Source: Parastagonospora avenae f. sp. tritici 18332-5 (taxonomy: Eukaryota; Ascomycota; Dothideomycetes; Pleosporales; Phaeosphaeriaceae). Taken from it: 64,000 nt of DNA. Each line of letters begins with the position of its first letter. The first letter of the stretch is position 1. The stretch lies in NCBI GenBank assembly GCA_022559985.1, contig JAFJTR010000102.1, forward strand, positions 36,562 through 100,561, read 5' to 3'. The notes beneath the pieces are model-generated. The model was not told the DNA's origin. It ran no database searches and saw nothing but the letters and a program-made list of their open reading frames with translations. Positions 33,002-43,664 of the stretch are shown here, piece after piece. The position numbers and the translations under genes are program-made.

Positions 33002-34191
33002 ATGGGTTATCCCGACACAACCGACGCGTTTGCCATCACTGACATCAAGAACTGGTCTACCTTCACCCGCAAGGAGGTGAGCAGATCCATACATCGCCGT
33101 GTGGAAAGCACTGACAGCGCTGCAGCTTCCCCTCAAAAAGTTCGAGGAGCACGATGTCGACATTGCGATTGATGCCTGCGGTGTCTGCGCTTCCGACGTT
33201 CACACCATCACTGGAGGATGGGGAGAGGATATTCCCCTTCCCCTCTGTGTAGGGCACGAGGTCATTGGCAAAGTCATCAAGGTCGGCTCCAAGGTCACCA
33301 AGGTGAAGGTCGGCGACCGTGCCGGTGTTGGTGCGCAGATTGGTGCCGATCTGACTTGCGACAACTGCAAGGCGGACCAGGAGAACTACTGCCCCAACCA
33401 GATCGATACGTACGGCGCAAAGTACCCCGACGGCACTGTCTCACAGGGAGGGTACTCCAGCCATATTCGCGCGCACGAGTACTTCACCTTCAAGATCCCA
33501 GACAGCCTTGACACTGCATTGGCCGCACCTATGCTCTGCGCCGGTCTGACCACATACTCTCCCCTCAAGAGGTTAGGAGCTGGTCCCGGCAAGAAGGTCG
33601 CCATTGTTGGACTGTAAGTCGATTGCCTCAGAGGAACAACGAGCTCTACTGACAGCTCCTAGGGGCGGTCTTGGTCACTTCGGTGTCCTCTGGTCCGTTG
33701 CCATGGGCGCTGAAACATATGTGATCTCCCACTCCCCAAGCAAGAAGGAGGATGCGCTTAAGATGGGTGCCAAGGACTTCCTAGTCACTAGCGAAAAGGG
33801 CTGGAACGAGAAGTACAAGTACAAGTTCGACTTCATCATCAACACAGCAGATGCTACCGACAAGTTCGATCTGACAGAGTACTTCTCGACCCTCAAGATC
33901 AACGGCACCTTCCACATGGTCGGCTTCCCCGATAACCCGCTCCCTGGCTTCAACGCCCAGATCTTCGCTTCCAACGGCAACTACATGGGTGCATCGCACA
34001 TTGGTAACCGCCCCGAGATGGAGGAGATGCTCGAGCTTGCCAGCAAGCAGAACATCAAGTCCTGGGTGCAGACAATCAAGCTTAGCGAGGCTGGCTGCAA
34101 GGAGGCTGTCGAGCGGGTGTATAAGAACGACAACGTCCGCTACAGGCTGACCTTGGTCGACTTCGATGATGTCTTTGGAAAGAGGGCATAA
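33002..34191 (+). CDS. NADP-dependent cinnamyl-type alcohol dehydrogenase (ADH6/7-like)
   Basis: Exons 33002-33076, 33126-33613 and 33663-34191 (introns of 49 nt each) give 363 aa. The catalytic-zinc Cys is in CGVCASDVHTITGGW, the zinc His in VGHEVIGKV, the structural-zinc cysteines in CDNCKADQENYCPNQ, and the nucleotide loop GLGGLGHFG is rebuilt across the second splice. The substrate-side sequence YGAKYPDGTVSQGGYSSHIRAH is typical of cinnamyl alcohol dehydrogenases and yeast Adh6/Adh7. It should reduce aromatic and branched aldehydes in the cytosol, useful for detoxification. It is followed closely on the same strand by Ctf8, 247 bases downstream of its stop. Confidence 0.93.
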
Positions 34192-34438
34192 GCGTCGGAT
34201 GTGTCAGGCCTGTAATGGAACTCAATGATAGCTTCAATGAATTGTAACATTTTCTGAACGCACTGCTCATCCCTTCTGCCGTCATAGTGTCGCTGTCTTT
34301 ACCGGTACCCCACCACGTGCACGAGCCATTTAGACGCGTCGCGTGTGCCCCACCAAATTTGTCACAGCGCGTACCCTCGTTCGCAACCTCAAGCTTGCTA
34401 CACGCGATCACCTTTTGCAGACCTCACCTCCAGCCACA

Positions 34439-34894
34439 ATGCCTACGATTCCTCTTCATGTCCGCGCACCTACGTCCAAGCCAACAGAAAACCCGCTTCC
34501 CCAACTTCTCCACACCCCTTCTGGCCTCGCCATCCTCGAGCTCCAAGGCACATTCCATTTCCCTCCACCCTCGGACCCGTCTGGGAGCACACAGCTCGGC
34601 AAACTCGTCTTTCCCTTGTACAACCCCTTGATCAATGACCCCACAGACACGAAGTGGATGAAGCGCGTGTACATGTATGTGGGCAAGGGGCAGAGGATGA
34701 CAGGCGAGGTGAAGAAGCTGGGGAAGCCATTGGGGGTTGTGCGCAAGGTTGGTGGAGATGGAGATGGGGATTTGAATATGGATGGGGAAGGCAATGAGGA
34801 GGATGAGTTGGAGATGGTAGATGTGGTGAGGTGGAAGATTGTCTTCTCGAGTAGGCCAGAACCCGTGGGTGCGGGTGTAGAGGAAGAAGCATGA
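34439..34894 (+). CDS. CTF8: Ctf8, subunit of the Ctf18-RFC clamp loader
   Basis: A single exon encodes 151 aa starting MPTIPLHVRAP, with the Ctf8 signature LPQLLHTPSGLAILELQGT at about 21-39, a LGKLVFPLY block, and MKRVYMYVGKGQRMTGEVKKLGKPLGVV at about 79-106. A short acidic insert (DGDGDLNMDGEGNEEDELE) precedes the final conserved VVRWKIVFSSRP strand. Ctf8 joins Dcc1 and Ctf18 to load or unload PCNA and supports sister chromatid cohesion. The length agrees with other ascomycete Ctf8 proteins. Confidence 0.9.
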   Translation: MPTIPLHVRAPTSKPTENPLPQLLHTPSGLAILELQGTFHFPPPSDPSGSTQLGKLVFPLYNPLINDPTDTKWMKRVYMYVGKGQRMTGEVKKLGKPLGVVRKVGGDGDGDLNMDGEGNEEDELEMVDVVRWKIVFSSRPEPVGAGVEEEA

Positions 34895-35429
34895 AGAGGT
34901 CTAGCCTATGCTATACCAGCAACGTTTTCATACTCCACGGCTTGGGCGAGCCGCATGACACCAATTCACCCCATCTGGCAAGGTGAAAGCAAACTCCCAA
35001 AGCAGCTTCGCGACGCATCGAATCTAGCGCGGGCCCCAGTGCGTGCAACGCAGCGCGTCTGCCTCAAACCGGGCTACGAAAAAAGTCTCCATATTGCGAC
35101 TCCAGGAATAGACAGTAATACCGCTCAGACATGCAGTCACTAGCGAAGGCTTCTTCTCGCCATCAAGCAATTTACTTTGCCAGTCTCGACCCGGTTATGG
35201 GTGCATTCGGCTCGCTTGAGCACTTTAACCAATTTACACGGTCACCACGGTCCGTTTAGTTACATTGCGAACATGGCACCTAGCATCACATGGTCCAACA
35301 CGTGGATGCCATGAGCAACTCAAATATGAAGTCTCTCTGTCCCTATTCCGGGTCATCGCATCACTCATTCCGACCATTTGAGTTTCTTCAAGAACACGGT
35401 TCAAACGGCCACTATCGACAGAAATTAAC
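34895..35429. other. Intergenic, promoter of the CBM1 gene
   Basis: No open frame longer than about 70 codons and no family resemblance are seen. The last part should hold the promoter of the CBM1 protein; no clear TATA box is visible. Confidence 0.5.
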
Positions 35430-36271
35430 ATGCGTTGCGCCGTCACCGCGGTCTACGCTGCACTGGCTGGCATTGTGACAGCACAGGCAGGAGACTGGCA
35501 GCAGTGTACGTCACTCCGATTGGAATAAACACTGCGACTAATAAGACCCAGGTGGTGGCACGAACTGGTCCGGGGCGACGACGTGTGGAGCTAACGCTGG
35601 CTGTGTAAAGATCAAGTATGGGCAATCATACCCTCGATTCGAAAAACATCTAACGAATGACAAGTGACTACTATTCCCAATGCCAACCGGGCGCAGCACC
35701 AGCAAATCCTCAACCCGTACCCACGACAATAATGACGACGACAGCGTCAGCACAACCCTCAGCCACCGCACCCCCATCCAGCGGCACACCAGCTGGTACC
35801 GGTCCCGGTACAACACTTCAAACCGGCTACTACTGGATCCGCGCCGTCGCCGCACCCAACTTCCACAAATACATGCAGACCAGCCCTCTCTATAGTACCG
35901 GCTCAGCTCTTCTGGGCGACTACACAACGGCCGGCCAATTCCAAATCGTGAACGACCAGCTGGTCCAGCTTGTGTCTGCGCCTGGCGAGGCGACGAAGCT
36001 CCTCTATGGTGTAGTCAGCGAGACACGTTATATCAACGATAACAGCTTGAGCGTGACGTTCTCGGAGACGAAGAATACTTTTGGAAAGTTTGTCTGGTCT
36101 GGGGATGGCTTGCAGTGGAGTGCTGCTAGTGTTACGAGACCCAACAATGGCGCATGGTATGTCTGTAGCGGTAAGCTGTATATAAATTTGGGCAATTATT
36201 TGTACCAAACGCCAGCGGGCTGTGCGGATCAGACGATCCACTACTACAACGATAGCAAGGCGAATAACTAG
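35430..36271 (+). CDS. Secreted CBM1 protein with unrecognised C-terminal domain
   Basis: Exons 35430-35505, 35552-35615 and 35665-36271 give 248 aa. A signal peptide (MRCAVTAVYAALAGIVTAQA) is followed directly by a fungal cellulose-binding domain at residues about 22-56, assembled from all three exons: DWQQCGGTNWSGATTC, GANAGC and YYSQCQP hold the conserved cysteines and aromatic residues. A Thr/Ser/Pro linker runs to about residue 95. The C-terminal 150 residues begin YYWIRAVAAPNFHKYMQ and are rich in Tyr, Trp and Asn, beta-like, with two cysteines; I recognise no catalytic motif. Similar CBM1 plus unknown-domain proteins exist in plant-associated fungi. Role inferred: binding to cellulose or wall material. 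Confidence 0.85.
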
Positions 36272-36758
36272 ATGGCCTACTGAGACGGCCTATCTCTTGC
36301 ACTGTAAAAATTAAAGGATAGCAGTTTTTATATCTCATCTGCGAAGTCGTATCACTAGTTGGCCTGATATTGGCTTTGCTCATGTCTACCTCAGTGAAAC
36401 TTGAAAAACTCCCTAAGGTGATCTGCAGCTTTGTTCGAATGTTTTCTCCGTTTGTGAAACTGTTGTATCAGTCTTGCTGCCCCAGTCACATCTCTCTTGT
36501 TCTACAATTCAAGAAACAATCGAGAAACACAGGTAAGTTGACGCAACGCTTTGGCTTATCAAGTGAAATAGTAGAGTGGATACCTGCGAAAGCTGCGCTA
36601 ACGAAAGCGTAACAAGCTCCTGGACTGTCTTACCATTCTCTATCCTCTCTCTACATAAACATATTTTCTCAGATCTCTCTTCTTACTTCTCTTCTACTTA
36701 TCGATACCACCTCAAACACCAAGACTCCAACCGACTCGGCACTTCGATTGAATCCACC
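36272..36758. other. Intergenic
   Basis: Short frames only. The 5' leader of the F-box-like gene is C/T-rich from about 36620. No other structure is visible. Confidence 0.5.
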
Positions 36759-37160
36759 ATGGCAAACTCGAGCCCTAAACCGCCGCTCCTTCGCTTGCCT
36801 ACCGAGCTACACCTCGAAATCATCGAATATCTCCAGATCACCTATCACTCGTCTTGCAACCCCATTGATATCCTCAGCCTACTAAACCTCCACCTCACCA
36901 GTCGAGTCTTCTACTCTCTTCTAGCAGCTCCGACTTTCTCAGATCTGCATATCTACAAACATAGTCCGTTCGTCAGAGAAATGGGTTTGTACACATGCAA
37001 CTATTGTGTGCGTCTTCGTCATGGTTCGTGTTTCAGTCGTCGCCAGATCAAATCGCCGCGAGGGCATCGCGGTAAGGATGGCGGCAAGCGTGTGTGCCTG
37101 GATTGTGCTGCTGCACCGGTCCTTGAGGTACGCAGGGCGAGGAGGGAGGAGGAGGCTTAG
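36759..37160 (+). CDS. F-box-like protein with a Cys-rich C-terminal segment
   Basis: The start at 36759 (context ccaccATGG) gives 133 aa. Residues 7-55 read as an F-box-like helix set: PPLLRLPTELHLEIIEYLQ, then LSLLNLHLTSRVFYSLL. The second half has CNYC and, after a basic loop, CLDC, spaced like a small zinc-binding site. F-box proteins recruit targets to SCF ubiquitin ligases through Skp1, but this one lacks a repeat domain for targets. Many small fungal proteins of this type are uncharacterised. The frame is open upstream to 36576, but that part looks untranslated. Confidence 0.65.
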   Translation: MANSSPKPPLLRLPTELHLEIIEYLQITYHSSCNPIDILSLLNLHLTSRVFYSLLAAPTFSDLHIYKHSPFVREMGLYTCNYCVRLRHGSCFSRRQIKSPRGHRGKDGGKRVCLDCAAAPVLEVRRARREEEA

Positions 37161-37720
37161 CGCTTGAAGATATGGTGTTCTTCCGAGAGAGATGGTGTGC
37201 GTTACCACCGCCGGGCAAATGCATTGCCCTGTCTTTTCTACCAGCTACATGAGTTCACTCTATTGTCGGAGACGGGATACTATAATAGTTTCCCTATCGG
37301 CCAGCCGGATCAATCACTGCCTCCGGGAGTTGCGACTACCATTGAACTAATAAAACAACTTCTCTCTACCTGCCACATCAGCTCTATCTCACAACAATGA
37401 TTCTTCTTAACGATCATGACAGTGCTATTCTTTCATACTTTTACGTCTTCTCCCCATCAACAGGTATTGCTACACTCTCATAATTAACCCCAGGTATTTT
37501 TACAAGGATTAGCAGAGTTTAGGACAGAAGCAATCCATCGGAACAAGTTAAGTGTATCTGTCGGCATTGTTTGACATAACACACACAATATCAAGTAGCC
37601 CTCCTCAGTCACCCTGGTACCCTCAGGCAGCTTCTCGCGTGGTATATGCGCTAATTTATTCCAAACCCAGACTCCACGCCATGCAATGCCAAAAAACTCC
37701 ATAAATGTCTTCCTCATGTC
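37161..37720. other. Intergenic
   Basis: No supported gene. Frames of 77-78 codons at 37164-37400 (plus) and 37484-37717 (minus) lack motifs. This is the 3' flank of both neighbours. Confidence 0.5.
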
Positions 37721-38134
37721 CTACCAACTTCCCAATACCGCACCAACAACTCCCAAGCCTAAGAACACCCTGACACTCCAACCCATCGCGACCCTCTCTC
37801 CCGCACTCTCATAGACTCCCCCGCTCGCACTACGATCTTTCTTCACACTCCCGACGTTGAAACATTCAAAGTTCAGTGTGTCCTTCTCGTACTCTCCAAG
37901 TGTGTTCGTTAAGCAGCCAGATACAAAGTCCGGGTCGTCGGTGACGCAGAATTGAAAACAGCCGTTGCCTGATCGGGCGTTGGATGAGGAGCCGGGGGCG
38001 GAGTAGGTCGCCATAGCGTTGATGTGGCCATTGCAACAGGTGTCGAGGATAGAAGAGTTTGAGCCGCCAACGGGAACGGCGCAGGATGTGAGAGTTGTTG
38101 GGGGCGCGGGTATGGGTGTGGATGAACAAGACAT
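37721..38134 (-). CDS. Small Cys-rich fungal protein with C-terminal membrane segment
   Basis: Starting at the ATG at 38134 gives 137 aa. The core is Cys-rich (TSCAVPVGGSN, LDTCCNGH, GCFQFCVTDD, FVSGCL, FECFNV), suggesting disulfides, and the last about 20 residues (VFLGLGVVGAVLG) are hydrophobic. There is no classical N-terminal signal peptide from this start, so an unseen 5' exon, an extended start at 38263 or unconventional secretion are all possible. The family appears in many ascomycetes as hypothetical proteins; function unknown. Confidence 0.6.
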   Translation of the reverse strand: MSCSSTPIPAPPTTLTSCAVPVGGSNSSILDTCCNGHINAMATYSAPGSSSNARSGNGCFQFCVTDDPDFVSGCLTNTLGEYEKDTLNFECFNVGSVKKDRSASGGVYESAGERVAMGWSVRVFLGLGVVGAVLGSW

Positions 38135-38816
38135 TTTGGGGATGGTGTGATGCGTAGCGTTGGTATTGTTGTTGCCGGTGTCGATTACTTTCAGGACAGA
38201 GGACAGGGTGTAGCTAACTTGAACACAGCGAAAGAGGGAAAGTGGTTGAGCTGCTTCAAGCACTCGAAATCGATAGGAAAGAACTTGGTTCTATGAAGAA
38301 AAGATTAAAGCGAAAGACGTTTCCAGAACGTCAAGACTCAAGGAAAGAAAGACTCAAAGATAGGAAAAAGTTGTGAATAATGATACAGCGGGTACATTCT
38401 TCACCTTCATATGTATATCAATTTTCTATGTTTAGATGGATTGAGCGGGTCCTGCGGCTGCCATGGTCCTAGTAAGCGCCCGCGGCTCGCTTGTGCCACC
38501 ACGATGGTTGGCTGAGAGCATCTCAACTCGGGTGCCAGCAGAGTCAAAACAGAACATACCCACGGGTTCGAAACATGATGGAATCGTTTCGTCAATGCGT
38601 TGAGCTCCATTGAGCCAGTCAGGAGTAGAGGAGTAACGTGCGGCATAGGTCACGTGTTCGACCCCGGCGAACATCCTTGGCGCTCGGCATGCACGGCAGT
38701 AACGCGAACTACATTGGACTATCCAGATGGCCTCAGTCTTACTCAGGCGCTTGATGGCGCAGGCACACCTAATGCGGTGGCTGGACCGTGCGATCTTGAG
38801 TTCATCGTGCATCGTT
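38135..38816. other. Intergenic
   Basis: No gene is supported. Open frames (79-137 codons at 38407-38902) run mostly opposite or across the 3' flank of the MFS gene and show no family resemblance. Confidence 0.45.
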
Positions 38817-40342
38817 CTAGTCTTCGTCTTCGTCTTCGTCCTCATGCGCCGCAGCCCAAGGGCTTCTCTTCCTCAATGAACTGCCTCTCTTGTCCAGTAT
38901 GAATGGTATAGGCACCAGGCAAATGGCAATTGCCATAAGAACCAGGCTCGCATTCCGCGTGCCAAGATGTAGGAACAAGCTTCGTCCAATGAGGGGGAAG
39001 CCTGCACCGGCGAGGTTACGGACCAGCCCGATGCCTGCGAGCGCAGAAGCTGAAAACGCCTTGTATGCATCCTCGGTGTAGGTCAAGGTCATGAGAACTT
39101 CCCGATGTTAGCGGCATAGATGTAAAATGAGAAGCGTTACTCACTAAGTGTATAGAATGACCACCCCCAAAATGCCGAAGCAAAGACTGGAAAGAATGGA
39201 TGCACATCCGGCGTCGCGAGGAACGCGAAAGCAAGTAGAGACAGAGGCAAAATGATGGATGCCAGTTTCGCATGATGCAATCGAGCTTCGGGCACGTCGT
39301 GACCAGCTTGCGCAACACGTCGCTGATAGTAGCGCTCTTGGAATATGTTCGTGACCAGGCCAAGGGTAATGCCAAAGACGATCCCTAAGAAGCATATTCC
39401 AACCCCAATAGTATCGAACCCGTAGCCATCAGGACCAAAGATGATGTGGAAGGCTCCGTTGAAGAGAAACGATAAGCCATATAAGAAGCCGTTATACGCA
39501 GCACCAAATTGCACAATAGCCTCGCCAGCCAAGAATCGAAATGGTCGCGCAAGTGCAGTACCGAACAACTGCTTTGGTCCTCGTTGTTTCATAGCATCCG
39601 GGATCTCCAGTCTCTCATTGCCACCTGCTCTGCGCATTGCTGCCGCTCTTTTGACCAAAATGACGCCATGTCTCGTCTCTCCCAACATGTACAGTGCAGC
39701 GACTAAAACGACCCAGAAAGATAAGCAAATGAAGAACATGATTCGAAGGACTTGGTGCCACCCTCTTCCCTGTGCAATGAACGAGAAAAGCACGAAGCCT
39801 GTTGGCGACCCTCCAGTAGCTGCCCATAAGAACCAACTCATCGCGGGTCCAGTATCATGATGGTGAAATAAATCCGCTATGGTCCCGCCAAAATTTGATA
39901 TCGTCGTTGACGAAAAGTACCCAGAGAATAAGCGTAGGATGAGGAAAGGCGCCAAATTTTCAACATACGTCGTTGCCAGCAACAGTAAGAGGAAAATTCC
40001 ATAAGAGACGATGTATACGGGTCGGCGGCCGTAGTACTCAGATAGCGGCGCGAGAGTCATAGGCCCGAATGCCAGTCCCAGCACGTAGAGGCTCAAGCCC
40101 AAAGTTGCAACATGTGGTGAAACTCCCACGTCTCTAGCGAAGTCACCGGCTGCAGGTGAGAAGCCAGACGCGCCCCAAGAAACACTCAGGTCAATGGGAA
40201 TGATAACGGCTACCATGAGCCATTTCCGGAGTTGAGGCCAATTCCTGGGATCCTCAGGGTCATCTTGGGAAAAGGTGACGAGATTTGCGGATGCGAATGA
40301 ACGGGATAGAAGAGGCTCATCTTCTTGGCGACTGGAGCTCAT
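38817..40342 (-). CDS. MFS transporter, DHA1-type (multidrug/polyamine-like)
   Basis: Exon 1 40342-39145 and exon 2 39097-38817, with a 47-nt intron (GTGAGT...AAG), give 492 aa with about 12 membrane segments. A short acidic cytosolic N-terminus has DDPEDPRNWP, characteristic of fungal DHA1 transporters. Motif A appears as LSEYYGRRPVY between TM2 and TM3, and RLFSGYFSST marks TM4. The splice joins SFYTL to ILMTLTYTEDAYKAFSASALA in TM10-11. The protein ends with a run of alternating Glu and Asp from a GA-rich trinucleotide tract (38818-38845). The role is probably proton-driven efflux of drugs or small organics. The frame extends upstream of 40342 with only a GTG, so I use the ATG. Confidence 0.9.
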
Positions 40343-40821
40343 ATCCGGCTTCTTGTTGGCTTGAAATGCCGTGCTGAGGTAGAGTCCTAGTGTTTGCACT
40401 GCTTGTGTTGAAAGGTTGCGATAAGGGCAGCTGATTAGGGGTGACGTAAGTCGTCGCGCGTCTAACCCTTCCTAGTGCATACGACGGAACATTTGAACAT
40501 GGCAAGGATATCTTTGCAATGTTAAAGGAGATAAGCAGCTCTATTTCACCATTTCGTAATTTTCGCGAGACTGACTGCATTGGTCTCTTTCAGATAATCA
40601 TTGCTACATGTATGATCCATGGTACATCACGTTGGGATGGATGTTGATTCAAGAACAGACAGCTGAATGTAGAATGATTTCTAATGTATTGGTCGATGAA
40701 TATATGCCGTCTAGAGCGTGTTGACCGCTTTCGAATATCCCAGACAATCAGCGTAAATGCTGAATGCGCCAGCAAACTCCCTGCTATGCATCCAAAGTGG
40801 AACCTGCCCCGTGGCTTGTGT
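40343..40821. other. Intergenic
   Basis: This is the promoter of the MFS gene and the 3' flank of the Ies2 gene. No other gene is supported. Confidence 0.5.
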
Positions 40822-42082
40822 CTATGACACCTCCTCCACCATACGGCCAGTGAAGGGTGTCTGGACCTTGGGTGCAAGGTCTGCAGCGAAGAGAGTACCC
40901 ACTGGGGCTTGCAACCACTCGTCAGGTACACCAAGCTGAGTGCCCTTTGCATTCTGCACATATCGGACAAACAGTGGATTTGCTCGCTCGACCTCGGCAT
41001 CGTCTTCTTGACCCGATTCGTCATGAGCAACACGGCGACCGCGTTTAGGAGGTTGTTTCTTGAGAAGGCGGTTGATAGTGTCCAGCTGGTAGTTGTTAGT
41101 AGCTGCGCGTAGTGGTGGAATTGTAGCATACCTTTTCCTCCTCATTGCGCTTTTCGCTGAGGTTCTTCCTTCTCCGCGCCATCTCTGCGCGACGCATGGC
41201 GTTCTCCTCAGCAGTCAGATGCTTCTTCTTTTGCGCCTCGTTGGAGAGCGCCATGAGACCACCGTCACTGCCGTCTTCTACAAGGGCGCGTTGTCGCTTT
41301 GTCATTTTAGTGACGTCCGGTGTTTGGCCACGACTGAGGTCCTCGTCGCTGTCCATTTCCTCGTCAAGGTCACCGGCCTGCCCGACCAGCTCGTCGTCTT
41401 CTTCGCCTTCTGCGTCCTCATCCTCGCCCTCGGCATCTTCTTCGAGGTCGGAGTCGGGATCACTGAGGTCGTCGTCGTCATCGTCGTCCATGGCGATTTG
41501 CTTTGCTTCGACCGAATCGTGGGCTTTGGTGATGTTGATGGTTGGTTTGGCAACAGGTATGCTTTGTTTTGAGGACACGACTATGCGCGATGGCGGGCTG
41601 TCGTCGTCCATTTCGTCGTCTTCGTCACCCTCGGCATCCATGTCCTCGTCCTCATCGCCTTCCGCGTCTACGTCGTCGTCTTCATCGTCGTCGTCGTCGA
41701 CATCCATGGCATCGGCTTCCATGGCATCGGCTTCCTCGGCTTCCTCGGCTTCATCGTCGTTATCGTCGTCTTCATCCTCGCTGTCGATTTCGCGGACTAT
41801 GCGACTGCTCCGCGACGCGCGCCTGCCAGCGACTATGTTCTGTCTGTTCACTCCGGTCTTGGGGACAGCACCACTGGTGGCCTGTCTGAGCTTTCCCGGG
41901 GAGGATTTGACGGTGAGGTGGATGGACTGGCGCGTCTCTTCGGGCGAGGAGCGCTGGATGACGGCGGCGGCGGCGGGCGACTGGTTTGCGGTGCCCCGTC
42001 GCGGGCGGGTCGAAGAGGCCGTGGGGGTAGCACTGGGAGCTGTTAGAGGAGCTGGCGGTGGGCGCGCACGCAGACGAGGCAT
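40822..42082 (-). CDS. IES2: INO80 chromatin remodelling complex subunit Ies2 (PAPA-1 domain)
   Basis: Exon 1 42082-41132 and exon 2 41085-40822 (46-nt intron GTATGC...CAG) give 404 aa. Residues 1-105 are basic and disordered, about 110-250 form several very acidic tracts of Asp/Glu repeats, and the PAPA-1-like region is at about 267-335: MTKRQRALVEDG, then LTAEENAMRRAEMARRRKNLSEKRNEEEK joined by the splice to LDTINRLLKKQPPKRGRR. The C-terminal 60 residues (NPLFVRYVQNAKGTQLGVPDEWL) match the zinc-less tail of fungal Ies2. In yeast Ies2 activates the INO80 ATPase. The acidic tracts are encoded by GA-rich trinucleotide repeats and give long false frames on the other strand. Confidence 0.85.
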
Positions 42083-42689
42083 GGTGCTGGCGGTGCAGGG
42101 GAGCTGTAGCTGGAGCTGGTGCTGGTGCTGGCAGCGGCTATAGCGAGGCGGGTGAGCAGTAAGAGGGATTGCGACCGTGTCAGACGCGGGTGTAGGCGGG
42201 CAGGGGTGGTCGTGCGAGTGAAGGCGGAGGGGCAATCGCGTCGTTGATAGGCCTTCCAAGGTTCCTGCTTGATACGGGCGTGACTGCTGCTGCTCGACGC
42301 CTTGTACTCCCGCCTGTCCTTGGCGCAAGCCGTACTTGCCGTGGGATCATCAGCCACCAGACCTTACTTACTTGCTATTCATCCACTCGTCTGCTCCTTC
42401 CGACTCTTCATACTCGGTACTCACCCGGCGCATTCGCTTCGATGCCCGGTCCGCCATGGCAATTGCGTCTGGTAGTCAGACAATGTCACTGATGCAGCGT
42501 TACGGGAGGATGTTGGGCGCGATGCGACGAATGAGAAGGCGGGTTGTCCGTCTTCACAGCTTCACCAGAATTCGACTAGTCCTAAGCAGGGAAAGCGCGC
42601 TCGAGGCCCATTAAAACTGCCTAGCACTAGGTACAACTTTGCTCAATTCTTCACTACAACATCTATCCTACGCCAAGTACCAAGTACTC
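42083..42689. other. Intergenic
   Basis: This is the upstream region of Ies2, including a degenerate ctg/gct repeat around 42100-42135. No gene is supported. Confidence 0.5.
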
Positions 42690-43664
42690 TCATCCTTCAA
42701 ACACAGCACGAAGCGACTTCTCCAAGTCATCCTTGGGCAATGCCAACTTCTCGTTCCAAGCCTGCGCCTGATCAAACCGCCCAAGCTGATCTTGAGAGAA
42801 AGTGGTCGCCTGCAGCAATTCCAATATACCAGAGAAGTCGCCCTTCTGTAGCTTTGCGCGCCCTTGCTCGACATTTTCCTTGACTGACGCATGCTTGACG
42901 GTCCACTTTGAGCCCGTAATCTTCTCGGCCAGGGCAAGCAACTCGTTCTGTGACGTGTCGAAACTGCTGATGTACACGTACTGATTCTTGGTCTCTTCTG
43001 CCTTCTCGAGAGCTTTCACCAGTGCCAGTCCAACCTTGTGCAGATTTGTTGTCGAGAAAATGGCTGTGCCATCGTCATAGAGAGTAACCGTCTTGTCGGC
43101 CAAATTGAAGCCATAGTAGCCGACCTGGAAACACCATTCGAAAAACGGTCCGTTGGCTACAGCAGTCCAGCTGATAACGCTCTCTTTGCTCTTGAGATAG
43201 TTGACCGTTGCGAACTTCCCTTCTAATATGGGCACGAGCTCGCGAACTCGAGCATCCGCTGTATCGCTGCCAAACTCAGAGGGTACGAAGCGCTTGACAC
43301 CAGCTGCGATGGCTGCATCAATGAGCTTGTTCTGCTCTCCAAATCCAGTTCCGCCGACGAGAGATATGGCGACATCTTGTCCTTTGAAAGCATCCTTCAA
43401 CGCATCAGCCGAGTCGTAGTTGGCCCGTATGACTTTGACGCCGGCTGGAAAGGTCGAAGTCGAGCCTTCCCGTGTTAACGCAGTCGTATTAAACGAAGAC
43501 TCCTTGACGAAGGTGTTCAAAATCGCAGTTCCTATATCGCTGCTCGCCTGTATATTATCAGTTACATTATCGACGTCGCACAGTCATGAGCATGTTCCGT
43601 CGCTGTAGTCGCAGAGCATCCGACAACTTACTCCGATGAGTATGACTTTCTTGTAGCTTGTCAT
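42690..43664 (-). CDS. NmrA-like / isoflavone reductase-like NAD(P)-binding protein
   Basis: A 33-nt first exon (43664-43632), an 84-nt intron (43631-43548) and exon 2 43547-42690 give 296 aa. The first exon supplies the first beta strand MTSYKKVILIG, which joins ASSDIGTAIL to complete the dinucleotide-binding loop of an atypical short-chain reductase. Further family features are ALTREGS, VISLVGG-type strand (VAISLVGGTGF), AGVKRFVPSEFGSD at about 105-118 and GPFFEWCF. Members include isoflavone/eugenol reductase-like enzymes and redox-sensing NmrA-like proteins. The catalytic Lys of true reductases is not obvious. Cytosolic; substrate unknown. Confidence 0.85.

Noticed and set aside
41145..42143. 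332-codon Ser-rich open frame on the plus strand
   Set aside because: It is antisense to the Asp/Glu repeat tracts of Ies2; GAC/GAG codons read backwards give Ser and stop-free sequence.
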